Shown here in pieces: positions 23,971-34,141 of a DNA stretch of 64,000 bases (the first letter of the stretch is position 1; the number at the start of each line of letters is the position of its first letter). The DNA comes from Brachypodium distachyon (lineage: Eukaryota > Streptophyta > Magnoliopsida > Poales > Poaceae): positions 23,220,613 through 23,284,612 of the forward strand of contig NC_016135.3 of assembly GCF_000005505.3 (NCBI RefSeq). The letters run 5' to 3'. The notes beneath the pieces were generated by a model. It was not told the DNA's origin. It saw only the letters and a list, made by a program, of their open reading frames with translations, and searched no databases. The position numbers were made by a program, and so were the translations under genes.

Positions 23971-25074
23971 GAAGTACAAAGTTTTGGCAATGAGATTGTT
24001 TTGATGCTGGCCTGGAGCCATGCTGCTGTTTGTAAACTGTGAAGTTCAGTCAGGCTGGAGGCTTGGCTGGTTTTTATGTTCCTGTCTTTACTTTTGCTGA
24101 GGATGGAAGACTTGGACCTTGTAGTCTGATTTCATTAATGAAATCGGGAGCATGTTCCTTTCTCTAAAAAAAAATCTGTAGGATTCGGTGCAATTCAATT
24201 ATAGTCCAGTGAGAGGTTGCTTCGTCAGCAACGCTCTCCTAAGGAGGCTAGTAATCTGGAAGAAGTGCAATTCAATTATAAGTATCATCAGGCAATACAA
24301 CTACTGAGTACTAGTAATATCAGGGTACTAAATAGAAATAAGTTAGCAGCGCAATGTGCACAGGTAGAGGCAAACCTTTTCAGAATTGAGTTGGAGCACC
24401 TTCTCTTCGATATCCCCCTTTTCCGGTATCCCGAATTTGGTCATCAGGGAAAACATGACTCTTGTGGAAGCAGGAGCAACTTGGAGATCATCAGTTATAA
24501 TGAACTTAGGGACACTAATAGCAAACACCCCGTCCTCCTTACACTCTCCAACGATAGGAGGATTTGGCGATTGCTTATTGTACTGAACGTAATTTCCACA
24601 TGGGCAAATAGCATCAGGGACCGAGCTAAATAATGAATAACCGCAACTTGTGTTTTTGCAGCGATACACAGTATTGCTGTCGTGCACTTTCACTTTAAGC
24701 CCATCGCAATGGATCGCAGCAGCATTGACGGGACTAAGAAGCATCGCCTTGCATGCCTTGGTTTGGAAGAGATCTTCGCTAAGACCCTCCACGCTCCTGT
24801 ACAGTTCGTCGAGGCATCCTACCTGAGACTGCTTGCCGAGAAGACGAACGATGGTGCCAAGAGGAAGGGTTAGGAAACTGAAGAGGACGTCGACGAAGTC
24901 CTTATCAGATTCCGCAAACAGCACCCGTTTCTTCTCCTTGTCGATGAACAGCTTGACAGCAACTGTCGGCCCGTCATCGCTCGACATGGTCGATGAAGAG
25001 AGTCAAGAGACGAAGTATGTTGGGTGGTGAGCAAGATGATTTCTGGTCCTGCATATGCAGGCCCTTAAATATCC

Positions 25075-25082
25075 TCCATAGC
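25075..25082 (-). promoter_or_regulatory. Possible TATA box of second DUF674 gene
   Basis: On the minus strand ATATTTAA lies about 90 bases upstream of the ATG at 24987. It is at the same relative place as the candidate in the first DUF674 gene. Confidence 0.45.
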
Positions 25083-25089
25083 CAGAGTA

Positions 25090-27239
25090 TTCGGTGCGTT
25101 GCGTTATGGAGGAGTCCTCCCGTATTGGTAACAGGAGAATTAAAGGGCTGGTGGAATTCGAAGGGGCTAAATGCTTCACTCGAAGAGTCTCCTGTTGAGA
25201 AAGGCCGGTCTACATGCAGACTTTACATTTCCCAACAGGAAGATGATGCGCTTCGTAGCGGCCATAATCACAGAATTTAAAACGAGCGAGAGGAGAATTT
25301 GAAGTGACCTGCTCTCTGAAGTCTGAACTTGTCAACTTGATACGCAACGCTTCCTCGAAAACAAAAATGTATGCAGCGTCACGGCCCACCAAACTGCCAT
25401 TTCTAACGAGAATTTATGGGTAAGCCCACAGTTGCATTTTGGACGGGCTGCCAGCCCAACAACTTCAAAACCAGATCTCAAAAAAAGAAAAACTAAGATC
25501 TGCATCCTCTAAAAAAAATCTAAGATCTGCAATAACTCTAAAAAATATATCTAAGATCTGCAATATATGCCCTCCTTTTAGGAAAAAAAGACTTGCGATA
25601 TGCTTGGGCATATGTTGTTCCTTTGATCGAGCCTTTCACTAAGGACTACTCCATCAACATGTGACTTATATGATACAAATCATGACCATAAACAAGTAAT
25701 TTTGAATACGAATGCAACGATATCAATTTTATTTCACAAAAAATATATACTAATAGACTAATTCTTGGTCAAAGGCTCAATGAAAAGAAACAATATATGG
25801 TTTAATTTAAGAAACAATGGGAGTAGGTTTTAAATAAAAAAACATTTTTGATGCATAACGCATCTTCTAAGACAATTGTATATAATGTGTGGTTCCCTTA
25901 ACGGAGTAGTATCTTTCGAGACATAAAAAAAAGGCGCATCAACTCCCTAGCCATCCGGCGCGATGGGTAAAGTTGCCACCACTGAAGTTGTCATCCCTAG
26001 AGAACTAAAGTTGTCACCCTAACAAAACTAAAGTTGCCACTCTGCAGAGCAAGTTGTCACAAAACAGGAGGTGCGATCGTATCCACTCTTCCCGATCGGC
26101 GAACAACAAAGTGTTCGCTCCAAGAGAATAAGGAGTGAACGCCACCGTCCAAACAAATGCGGCACTAAACCTAACCCTAGACCTTAACACACTTCACGTG
26201 AAAATCCAGGGTTCTCCCCCACCTCCCACCACCGGAGGCGCAAACGTATGGAAGGGAGGGAAATCAAAGAGTTTCTAGAAGAGAGATTGTGGTCCGCGGA
26301 TAAAAAAGATGTGGCTTTCTTGTTTCGCAGAAGAACTGCTATTAAATTTTACTCCTTCTGATCCATAATAAGTGTCGGGAAGTGAGTAGTCTACACAATA
26401 CCCTTCAAGAAAACAACAAACGTATTCACACACAAAAAAAACAGCTAAAACACAACGACCTTTTAAAACTGGGACAAAAACTCTCCAAAGTGGCATTGTA
26501 GGTGGTTTTGCTACCGTGTATGGTAATGTGTCATTATACAGACTGTTGTCTGTTGCGTGCTATAACGCAACAGCTAACGACGAGATCTTTATTGCATTTT
26601 CGTAACGTAAGCACGAATTCCCCCGGTGGGATGACGTTAGAAACGGTGGGAGACGTCGATGCATTGTTCGTTCTCCGCTCCTTCACATGGCGCATTTTTC
26701 TCTTTTTTTGTACAGCTTCACATGGTGTAGATAAATGCCTTTTGTTTTACGGCGGCTGGAAGTATAATCACTTAATCAGTAATCCTCCCTTATCGATATA
26801 GCTAGGTACATCTTCAATATATGTGTCGCCTGTTGATCAATGCAACAGATGCTCCCTAAAGTATATTGTCAACTACTCCGTACATCTTTTATCGAGGTTG
26901 TGTTGTGGATCTACTTTTCTTCACTAGCTTAGCTTTTTAGCTGTACTATAACGGACACAGTAAACTCAACTCACCTGATTAATCAGAAGTACTAGTCTTA
27001 ATTTACATTTTTTTGCACGCAAGCGCTGCTTGGCTTGGCTGCGCAACATGCGCGCTTCATCTGCCTAGGGAGGTGCTGTCCTGAACTCTCTTCACTTCAC
27101 AATCTGCAACTCGATTACCGTCCGGTTTGGAGGAACCTTTCGGCGAACCGCCGACTAAGCCGATCTGCTGAGCACATTCAGATTGTTGCCGTCAGCTGTC
27201 ATCAGAAAAATGAAAATGGCATAAGTGTGTCAAAGTCTG
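25090..27239. other. Intergenic region between DUF674 and CAX genes
   Basis: No gene was recognised. At 25970-26060 short related phrases (AAAGTTGCCACC, AAGTTGTCATC, AAAGTTGTCACC) recur every 20-30 bases and look like a decayed repeat. The part above about 27000 probably includes the 3' untranslated region of the minus-strand CAX gene. Confidence 0.4.
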
Positions 27240-30200
27240 TCAGACAGATATTTGTAGATAAGTTAGGCAAAAATGGGTCCACGAATCCTTACATGAACGC
27301 CGTCTCAGGACGAAAAAGCATACGCCGACCACAGCGTAGCAAAGGAGAAGAAGCAATCCCTTCAAATAATGCGATGATCCGTCCTGCAGAGCACACAAAC
27401 TATTCATTCTGCAATCCTTTTACAACAGTGAGAGGTGGTAGATTTTCAGATAGACAATTCTCATAACATCTAACGAACATGGTAAAAGAGAATTTCAGTA
27501 ACTGGTATTTAGATTCTATGCTACTCAGGTTGATTTGTGTGGGGATGTGTAAAAAAATTTACCTGCAGGGTGAAGCTTGTCACTAATATTGCCAGAAACA
27601 AAGAACCAGTCTCTAGCAAGTTGAAATCAAGGTCCATTGGAACCCCCATGATCCATGCTACAATGACACTCAGTGGAACCTAGCACAGTTCAGTTCCATC
27701 AGGAAAGAGAACAAGGCAAATACCAAACGAAATTAACAGCATCTAGAGGTTAGCTATTACATACCACAAACATGGAAATCTGCGTAGCTGACCCCAATGA
27801 TACTCCAAGGGTGATGTCCTGCCACAACAAAAAAATGGATTTGTTGTCGGTGAATGCTCCCTCAACATTACAAGTTCATGAATGGGCTCTGATGCTGCTT
27901 ACCAGCTTGTTCTTAAAGGCAAATATGACTGCACCAGCATGCTCTGCTGCATTCCCAACAATTGGAATCAAGATGATGCTAATGAAGCTCACGGATAGTT
28001 CCCAGGATTTTGAGGCCGCCTGTAGGTTAGCTCGGAGTACATTTATTGAGTAAATTTCCTCAGTATACCCATTGAAAGTAACCAATATTTTTTTTTTGCG
28101 GGGAGAAAGTAACCAATATTCATATAGCATGATGCTGCATACCTCAATTGTGCTTACAACGTACTCCGAAAGTATAGCGGTTATCAGCGTCATGACTGCT
28201 AGCCAAACCATAGCACTTGAAAATCCCAGTACAGCCTCATCTTCAGAGCCCAAATCATCATCCTCATCTTCAACCTAATCATTTTGTTGGATGCCATAAA
28301 TTTTATTAACCAACTAGTCAAATGCCAGCTCTTTCTGGTTTCTGGTCAGCAATCTAGCATGTATTACAGACCTCCTGGGGCTCAAAAAGCTGGCGATGGG
28401 TCTTGAGCTGGAAGTAAAGGTAGGCTGCATAGGCCAGGATCATGACTATGCTGCATGCTCGGGATAGCACCAACCCTGAATCCCCAGAGGTGACTGCATG
28501 CTCCCCGGCGCCTACTGCATACCTCAGCATCAGTGGCATTGATTGGCATAACACACCAAGAATCAGAAGCCCTGTGCTGACATCTGCTTGCTTCTGTACA
28601 AACGAAAACCATATTGTTATTCATACACCAGCATAAATCCAATCAATAAAAGACACAGACTAAATAGCTGAGTTGGTTACTCTGTCAAATAGCTGCTCGG
28701 TGCCGAGGTTGGCTAGGCCACCAAAGAAAAGGGAGGTACCAAGGACAAGCAACAAGTTGGACAAGATGGAGCCGAGCAGGGAGCATTTCACCACCGTTAT
28801 CTTGCCTTCCCTCAGGGCAAAGAGCGCGATGATAACTTCTGTCACGTTGCCGAATGTTGCATTCAACAGTCCACCCACTACAGCACGTAGGTAACAATGT
28901 GATGTCTAAGTTGTAGGGTGGATCGGTAGATTTGAAATTTTGAGATCAACAATTCTTACCAGTAGGACCGGTGTAAAATGCAATCTGCCTGTAATCAAGT
29001 GACACGGGAAACATAGAACTATGTTTTAGCAACACAAAGAAAGCAATGCCAACAGAACATGCTATGATGATGAACAGAAGAAACTTACTCCGTCAGGAAA
29101 CTGAGTCGTTCGGCAAGTGGAATGAGGCCAATTAAGCTAAGCACAAAGAGCCACACCTGTTGGAATTCAGAATTAGGAAAACATGTACTCCGTATGTTTC
29201 AACTTTCAAAAGACCAGATGGGGAGAAGTTATAAACAATCCAGGAGTATCAGTCTGTTCAATAAGATACTACTCCCTCCGATCCTAAATTGTTGTGAAAT
29301 ATTACATGTATCTAGACGTTTTTAAAAAATAGATACATCAATATTTGGACAAATTTGAGTCAAGAATTTAGGATTTTTTTAACTGATATTTAAACAGATA
29401 TCTCAATATACACCTTGGAAAATAATTATTGTTGAGATGAAAATAAAACAAATCAGCCAAGCTTGTCCTTGCTGTATGCGTCACGTGTTTTCGATGGCAC
29501 CGACACGACAGCGAGAAGACGTAGGAGTCACATGCCGAACTGAAGAGTGGTAAAAAAAGACAAGAGAAGACACTGCAACAAAGCATCTCTGTCTTGGGCG
29601 GAGGAATACTACTGTGAGCCCGTGTTGAGCTGAGCTCTGCACAAGTACAGTGGGGACTATCTGCCTAGGTACGGGTTACATGAAATACCTGGTGACCACA
29701 ATTAGCTCCTAGCTAAGTTAACGCGAATCTTGTCATCGACGTTGCCTGCCATGGTGGCCGGATGAATGAATAATTGTACTGGCAGGGCAGCTGTGATTAG
29801 GAGGAGGAGGTGAATGTGAGGCGTAGAAATGGATGGGACTCACATCGGCGACATGGCTAGTGGTGGAGAGCAAGTATGAGTATGAATGGGATGCATGTGA
29901 TTGGCACTTGGCAGAGCAGGGGAATATTAGCTTCTGCTTATTCCATCCCATGATTCAATCTGTCCGTGTTAATTTTAATTGCTCACTAGGGTATGCCCAC
30001 ATGTTCCGGTCACATGCATGCAATGCAAGAGCTTAATGTAAATCTAATAACCACCATTCCAGTCTCCCTCATAAAAGTCCTACTAAATGGTATGGATCCT
30101 TCCGAAAATATTTTTTATACGTTTACTTTTTGACCGCGCGAATGAGCTGGTCTGTGCAACGCTCACTTGCATTGATCCACGAACTAATTAGCTAAGTACT

Positions 30201-30934
30201 TGTAGTAAATGCGAAATTCTAGTAAATGCCTCTTCCATTTTATTTTATTTAAAAATATATATATACTTCTCAAAATGGCAGAGGAGAACGAGGGATCAAT
30301 TTACTGGAAATGGCACTGGATGCAATCTTGTTTTGCACCTATATGTTGGTGAATTCGCGATCTTCTTTTCTGACGCGGACAAGGCACATGCACGTCCGTA
30401 CAGAGCGCGCGAGAAGCAATTGATCGTCTCTACGTACAACCCAATTGCGGTGGAGAAAGCCAGAAAGGCAGGAATTCGTATCGGCGAAGATCGAGCGAGC
30501 AGAACAGAACAGCAAACAGAACAACAGTACCTAGCTTAGCTAGCAGATCAATACAGAGGTGGGGAACTGAACACTGTAGTAACAAAAAATCAGGCTGGAG
30601 CAAGGCGAGACGAAGGATCGAGGTGGTAGTAAGATTACTAGAACATGTAACGCACCTGGCCGAAGCGCAAGTATCTGGCGAGGACGGCGAGGAGGACGGC
30701 GGGGAAGAGGACGAAGAGCTTGGTCCCGAGCAGCACCTCCTGGACGTTGGCGAGGAAAGCCCTGAGCGCGGCGCAGGGCACCTTGCGGAGGAGCGAGGCG
30801 TCCGACTTCTTCCGGAGCGAAGACGAGGAGAGGTTGTGCGCCGTGCGGCCGCCCAGGTGCCGCATCTCCTTCCCGCCGCCCGCCTCCAGCAGCGGCACCG
30901 CCGCCCCCGCCGCCGCAGAGGAAGAATCCGTCAT
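27240..30934 (-). CDS. CAX: Vacuolar cation/proton exchanger (CAX type)
   Basis: Ten coding exons join cleanly: 30934-30656, 29156-29089, 28988-28960, 28877-28681, 28593-28372, 28274-28143, 28019-27903, 27818-27765, 27679-27563, 27383-27240, giving 452 residues, the usual CAX length. CAX proteins are tonoplast antiporters that load Ca2+ (or Mn2+) into the vacuole in exchange for H+. The N-terminal tail ([16 protein letters not shown]) is typical and corresponds to the autoinhibitory region of plant CAXs. The two alpha-repeat motifs are GNVTE (135-139) and GNAAE (331-335), and an acidic loop (EVEDEDDD, about 265) separates the halves. The first motif has Val where Ala is usual. The last 20 residues (from RRRSCKDSW) are unlike the short family tails and may be lineage-specific. 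Intron 1 is about 1.5 kb with a damaged MITE, and intron 6 carries a micro-insertion. Confidence 0.92.
28074..28120. repeat. Micro-insertion with 16-bp direct repeats in CAX intron 6
   Basis: GAAAGTAACCAATATT occurs at 28074-28089 and 28105-28120, separated by 15 bases, TTTTTTTTGCGGGGA. It has the same core (T-run followed by GCGGGGA) and the same flanking-repeat form as at 14777-14823. It lies within intron 6 of CAX (28142-28020), away from the splice sites. Confidence 0.88.
29272..29375. mobile_element. Right-damaged Stowaway-type MITE in CAX intron 1
   Basis: It starts CTCCCTCCGATCCTAAATTG after a TA and has the usual inner half. The complementary end stops at AATTTAGGAT followed by T-runs, so the last bases of the right terminal repeat and the right TA are lost. 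Confidence 0.7.
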
Positions 30935-32085
30935 TTCCGCCGCCCACCACAGCCGCGCACAACAACAGAGATACCCCAGCCGAAGAAACGGAAGAGAGGA
31001 ACAAAATCCCTCTGGCTCTCCTTCTGCTTTTGTTTTTGGTCACTTGGGATTGGAATCGGGTGTCTGTCAGTTGGCTTTCGTGCGTCTCACCATGGGGGAG
31101 CGGGCAGCGGGCAGCGGGCACATGGACACGCTGCGTTGCTGCGTCCCGATGCGATGGGGAAAGCAAAAGGAAAGCAAAACAGAGGGCAGGCAACGTGGCG
31201 TGCGGCACCCTCTGCTCTGTGGTCTGGGTCTGGCTGGGTATCCGGTATCGCCTTTGTGTTTCGTTTGTGTGGCACCGCCGCCCCGGGCGCAGAATGGGGG
31301 GACGAGAAGGGAGAGTGGAAATCTGGGCCGACGACGTGGATAGGGCAACCAACGAACGACCTCTCGGTTCGTCGTTTGTTTCTCTCTCGGCTCCGCTGCC
31401 CTGCCATGCGATCCAAACCAACCACCGCGTATACGGCGCAAAGCACACAGCAAGGCGAAAGCGGTGGCCAGGTGAGGAGGGACCAAGAAACTTTCAAGGA
31501 CCCCCGGAACCTTCCCGGCTTACCGATCCGAGGCCTTTGGATTTTCCGTGATTTGGGTTTTCCCGGCGTGTGCAACGTGAGCGTGCGTGCCGTCGACATT
31601 ACAGGCCACTGGCGGACTCTGCCTCTTTTTTTCGCTCGGCCTCTGCCCCCGGCCGCAGCTACTCCGAGAGGAAAAAAAGTTTACCGTGCCAATGGTTTAG
31701 ATGTGTCAAGAGAACAGTTTCTTTTCTCTGGATCCATTTTGCCGACTCTGCTCGTCGTACGTAGTAAGTACGTCCTTGTTCGTGGGTTCTTCGTTCCATG
31801 TTACGATGTGTCAAGAAGAAAGAAACGCTCCACTTTGCAGTTTGCACCAGGGCCGCCCTACCCCGTTCAGCCAATTCCCAGCTCATACACATGTCCGATT
31901 CTCGTTGGTTCTTTTTTGGTAAATATGTTATCTGCCTTTGCACGCGTGTAGCATATACTTGGAATCAGAACCAAAAAAAAACACTTGTGATATGCATGAG
32001 AATTTCGAGTTGAAACTTCTCTCTCTTTTCCGTGGGAGGATTGGAACTTCTTTTAATTAAATCGTAGAAAAAACTTTTATTCTTT
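30935..32085. other. CAX 5' leader and promoter region
   Basis: GC-rich DNA up to about 31650 upstream of the CAX start codon, then more AT-rich. It contains long open frames on both strands (for example 30623-31951 plus), which overlap CAX exon 1 in antisense and have no domain content. I treat this as leader and promoter DNA. No TATA box could be assigned with confidence. Confidence 0.45.
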
Positions 32086-32460
32086 CTTTTTTTTCTTGAA
32101 AAGGAGAGATCACCCTCTGATTTCTATTATTAGAAACCAAACAATTGCTAAAAAAACATTGTTCTGCCACTTGATTAGAGTCAGGACAAATCATATGCAA
32201 ACAAATAACATAAAAGATCGGTGCGGCATAACGGGTAATGTCGGAACAACATCCGACACGGGCCTAACAGGGACATCACCCAAGTCTAGGAAGAAGGGGT
32301 AAGCCCTCCATGCTATCTCCTCCAGGATCTCCGACACGAGGCTAGGAGGGACGTCACCCAAGTCTTGGAAGAAGGCGTAAGCCCTCCATGCTATCTCCTC
32401 CGGGATCAAGTAAGCCACCTCAAGAGGCAGCAAAATATAAGGAGGGTTCGCCAATTTCTC
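32086..32460 (-). mobile_element. 3' end of a 5'-truncated LINE with internal 78-bp duplication
   Basis: On the minus strand the segment ends in AGAGGGTGATCTCTCCTTTT followed by a poly(A)-like tail (T-run at 32087-32094), as in 3' ends of grass LINEs. Further in, a 78-bp unit is present twice (32253-32330 and 32331-32408). In one minus-strand frame it gives a 26-residue repeat containing EEIAWRAYAFFQDLGDVP. No clear target duplication was found, so the right border is approximate and the assignment is tentative. Confidence 0.5.
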
Positions 32461-32908
32461 TCCTTTTAGATCCCTAACATGGTGTGGATCATGCAGTCCC
32501 TTTTGTATTTTCTTCTTTCCTTAGGAATTACTAGTATTTGCAACGTCATGCGTCGATGTGGCAAAGAAATCAACCATCAGTCTACCGTGTCGGGTCAAAG
32601 CCATGTTTAACCATTTTAAACTGACATGAGGATGAATTTTACACGCTATTAAAAGTTTGGAGGACGAAGTTCGCACAAAAAAATAGATAAGGGACAAAGT
32701 TTGTAATTTCACAATACCTAAGACCCGAAAAAAAATATACTTATCTCGTTTTCTTAAGTCACATGGCGTTTTTAGGAGAAAAAGGAGGCATGACTCCATC
32801 ATCAAGAGCTTCACTTTAATAGGAAAAAAGGAACCTGTGAATAAAAGTTCCTCTTTGCAAGTTTTACTTTTCCTTCTCTCCGTACACGACACTTATTGGC
32901 ATAGGACT
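32461..32908. other. Intergenic DNA, nothing recognised
   Basis: AT-rich. A minus-strand frame of 123 codons (32521-32892) has no domain character. Confidence 0.4.
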
Positions 32909-32916
32909 ATTGTACA

Positions 32917-33135
32917 CTGGGGCGGATCTGTTCAGGCCTACCCTGATGCACCTGCATCAGGATAAAAGAAAAGTTCCATGCTAATTATGGGTTTAAGAAG
33001 ACTAATGCATCAGGTTAACTAGGAAATGTGCCTCATGTAGCCATAATTCTAACTTGCAAAGCTGCAAACCTAAATAAAACTTGTGCAATCTTCAAAAGAT
33101 GCATCAGGGAGACATCTGTTGCCGCTCCGCCCCTG
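32917..33135. mobile_element. hAT-type MITE (219 bp)
   Basis: A perfect 8-bp duplication, ATTGTACA, flanks it (32909-32916 and 33136-33143). The termini are CTGGGGCGGATC and, on the other strand, CAGGGGCGGAGC, a hAT-like inverted repeat, with a subterminal CCTGATGCA motif on both sides. It is non-coding. Confidence 0.8.
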
Positions 33136-33263
33136 ATTGTACATGGTGTCCGTTTAAATACATAATTTGTTTTGTGTGGCCGATAAGATGCGTTGTCTCC
33201 TATGTTGTTTTTGACGAGCAGGTTTCGCGCGCTATGCTCGGATGGAGCTAGACTGAGAATAAC

Positions 33264-33519
33264 TATACCTAGGCAAACCTTGGGCCGGACCGGGCTTCAT
33301 AAAAGCCCGACATTCAAACCTGAAGCCCGAGCCCGGCCCGAAACCCCAAAAATATGCCATTTAAGCATTAAAATAATTATTTTCAGAATAAATAAATAAT
33401 TTTTTATACCTATTTTTCCTAAAAATACCCTTTTTGATCATTTCGGGCTTTCGGGCCGGGCTTGGGACTGGAAACTGAGGCGGCTTCAGGCCGGGCTAGG
33501 CCACCCATGCCCAGGTATA
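33264..33519. mobile_element. hAT-type MITE rich in GGGCC motifs (256 bp)
   Basis: Flanked by an 8-bp near-duplication, AGAATAAC (33256-33263) and AGAATAAT (33520-33527). The termini are TATACCTAGGCAAACC and, on the other strand, TATACCTGGGCATGGG. GGGCCGG/GCCCGG words are dense near both ends with an AT-rich centre. It is non-coding. Similar GGGCC-rich DNA without clear borders occurs at 55590-55960 and 60120-60250. Confidence 0.65.
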
Positions 33520-33527
33520 AGAATAAT

Positions 33528-34054
33528 GAAGGTAGAGCTCTTTAAATGTTACACTTTAGGTCGCGAGGTGTATTTACATGGATTAGGAGGAAGGGGGGTA
33601 TGGGCCATGCAATTGTCTTAGTTTCCGCCAATTTCTATGCGAAGACTGAAGAGACAAAAATGTTGTGACTCCTTAGCTACATCTACAGGATGACGGCCCG
33701 CATGACGATGTCCTCCACCTCAGCCCTGTCATGTGCCTGCGTGGATCACCAGAGCGCATATTTACGTGGCCGATCTGATGGCTGGGCCCTAGTCTCACGG
33801 CTGCAACTGTTTGATCATGCCTTAAAACCTAGGACTACTATGTTGCTAAATTTAGGATCAATGTTTTTCAGCCTATATTTCAATCTGGAAAAAAATAGAG
33901 TCAAACAATCGACCAGTCAATAAGAAAACCGAACACAAAAGAGTCCCATGCAGAGTGCAGAGAGCGCGCCCATCGCGCCAGGGCCGGACTTCTCTCAAGT
34001 TGAGATTCTTTGTTGAGATCCACAAAACTACCTCCCTGATTCTGAATCTTACCC

Positions 34055-34057
<3 letters not shown>
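33528..34057. other. OPT upstream region
   Basis: Promoter-side DNA of the plus-strand transporter gene. No specific element was recognised except the AT repeat that follows. Confidence 0.4.

Positions 34058-34091
<34 letters not shown>
34058..34091. repeat. (AT)17 microsatellite upstream of OPT
   Basis: An uninterrupted (AT)17 tract ending 50 bases before the OPT start codon. It could serve as, or overlap, the TATA region, or lie in the leader. The transcription start is unknown. Confidence 0.85.
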
Positions 34092-34093
<2 letters not shown>

Positions 34094-34141
34094 AACGCCG
34101 CCATTACTCCCAGTTAACATCTACAAACTCTAGAGAGGCCA

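Larger units (their letters stand above)
16805..24173 (+). mobile_element. Near full-length L1-type LINE inserted in DUF674 intron
   Basis: The 7.4-kb element is flanked by a perfect 15-bp duplication, ATCTGTAGGATTCGG, at 16790-16804 and 24174-24188, and ends in a short poly(A) run (24166-24174). It carries a glycine/proline-rich ORF1 with two CCHC zinc knuckles and an ORF2 with endonuclease, reverse transcriptase and C-terminal zinc-finger region. Coding parts after 18.3 kb are AT-rich and unlike the GC-rich LINE at 7495. Several frameshifts, a TGA near 20963 and a plastid insertion in ORF1 make it inactive, although the duplication is unmutated. It lies antisense to the host DUF674 gene. 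Confidence 0.88.
16070..24987 (-). pseudogene. Second DUF674 gene, split by a LINE and frame-damaged
   Basis: Exon 1 is 24987-24376 (204 codons, start MSSDDGPTVAVKLF). Exon 2 starts at 16789 or 16780 and ends at 16243. Exon 3 ends with TAG at 16070 and starts at 16143 (out of frame) or 16135 (in frame). The first DUF674 unit is intact, with CGDTSC-like cysteines replaced by CKNTSC and CPCG. In exon 2 the family-like reading IPENLFTKQATDTD to IKIMLVQK is out of frame with the following DDSSILYAEVGQDFVD, with an indel near 16700. Reading in phase from the acceptor meets a TAA just before that point. The ancestral intron 1 now contains a whole LINE (16805-24173), inserted at the acceptor. A truncated protein from exon 1 is possible, but a full-length product is not expected unless the indel is an assembly error. 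Confidence 0.75.

Noticed and set aside
25970..26060. Short spaced repeats of AAAGTTG(C/T)CACC considered as a CRISPR-like array
   Set aside because: The repeats are imperfect, unevenly spaced, only about 11 bases long, and in a plant nuclear context. A decayed transposon piece is more likely.
30623..31951. Long plus-strand open frame of 442 codons
   Set aside because: It lies antisense to CAX exon 1 and its GC-rich leader, has no domain content, and its composition explains the lack of stops.
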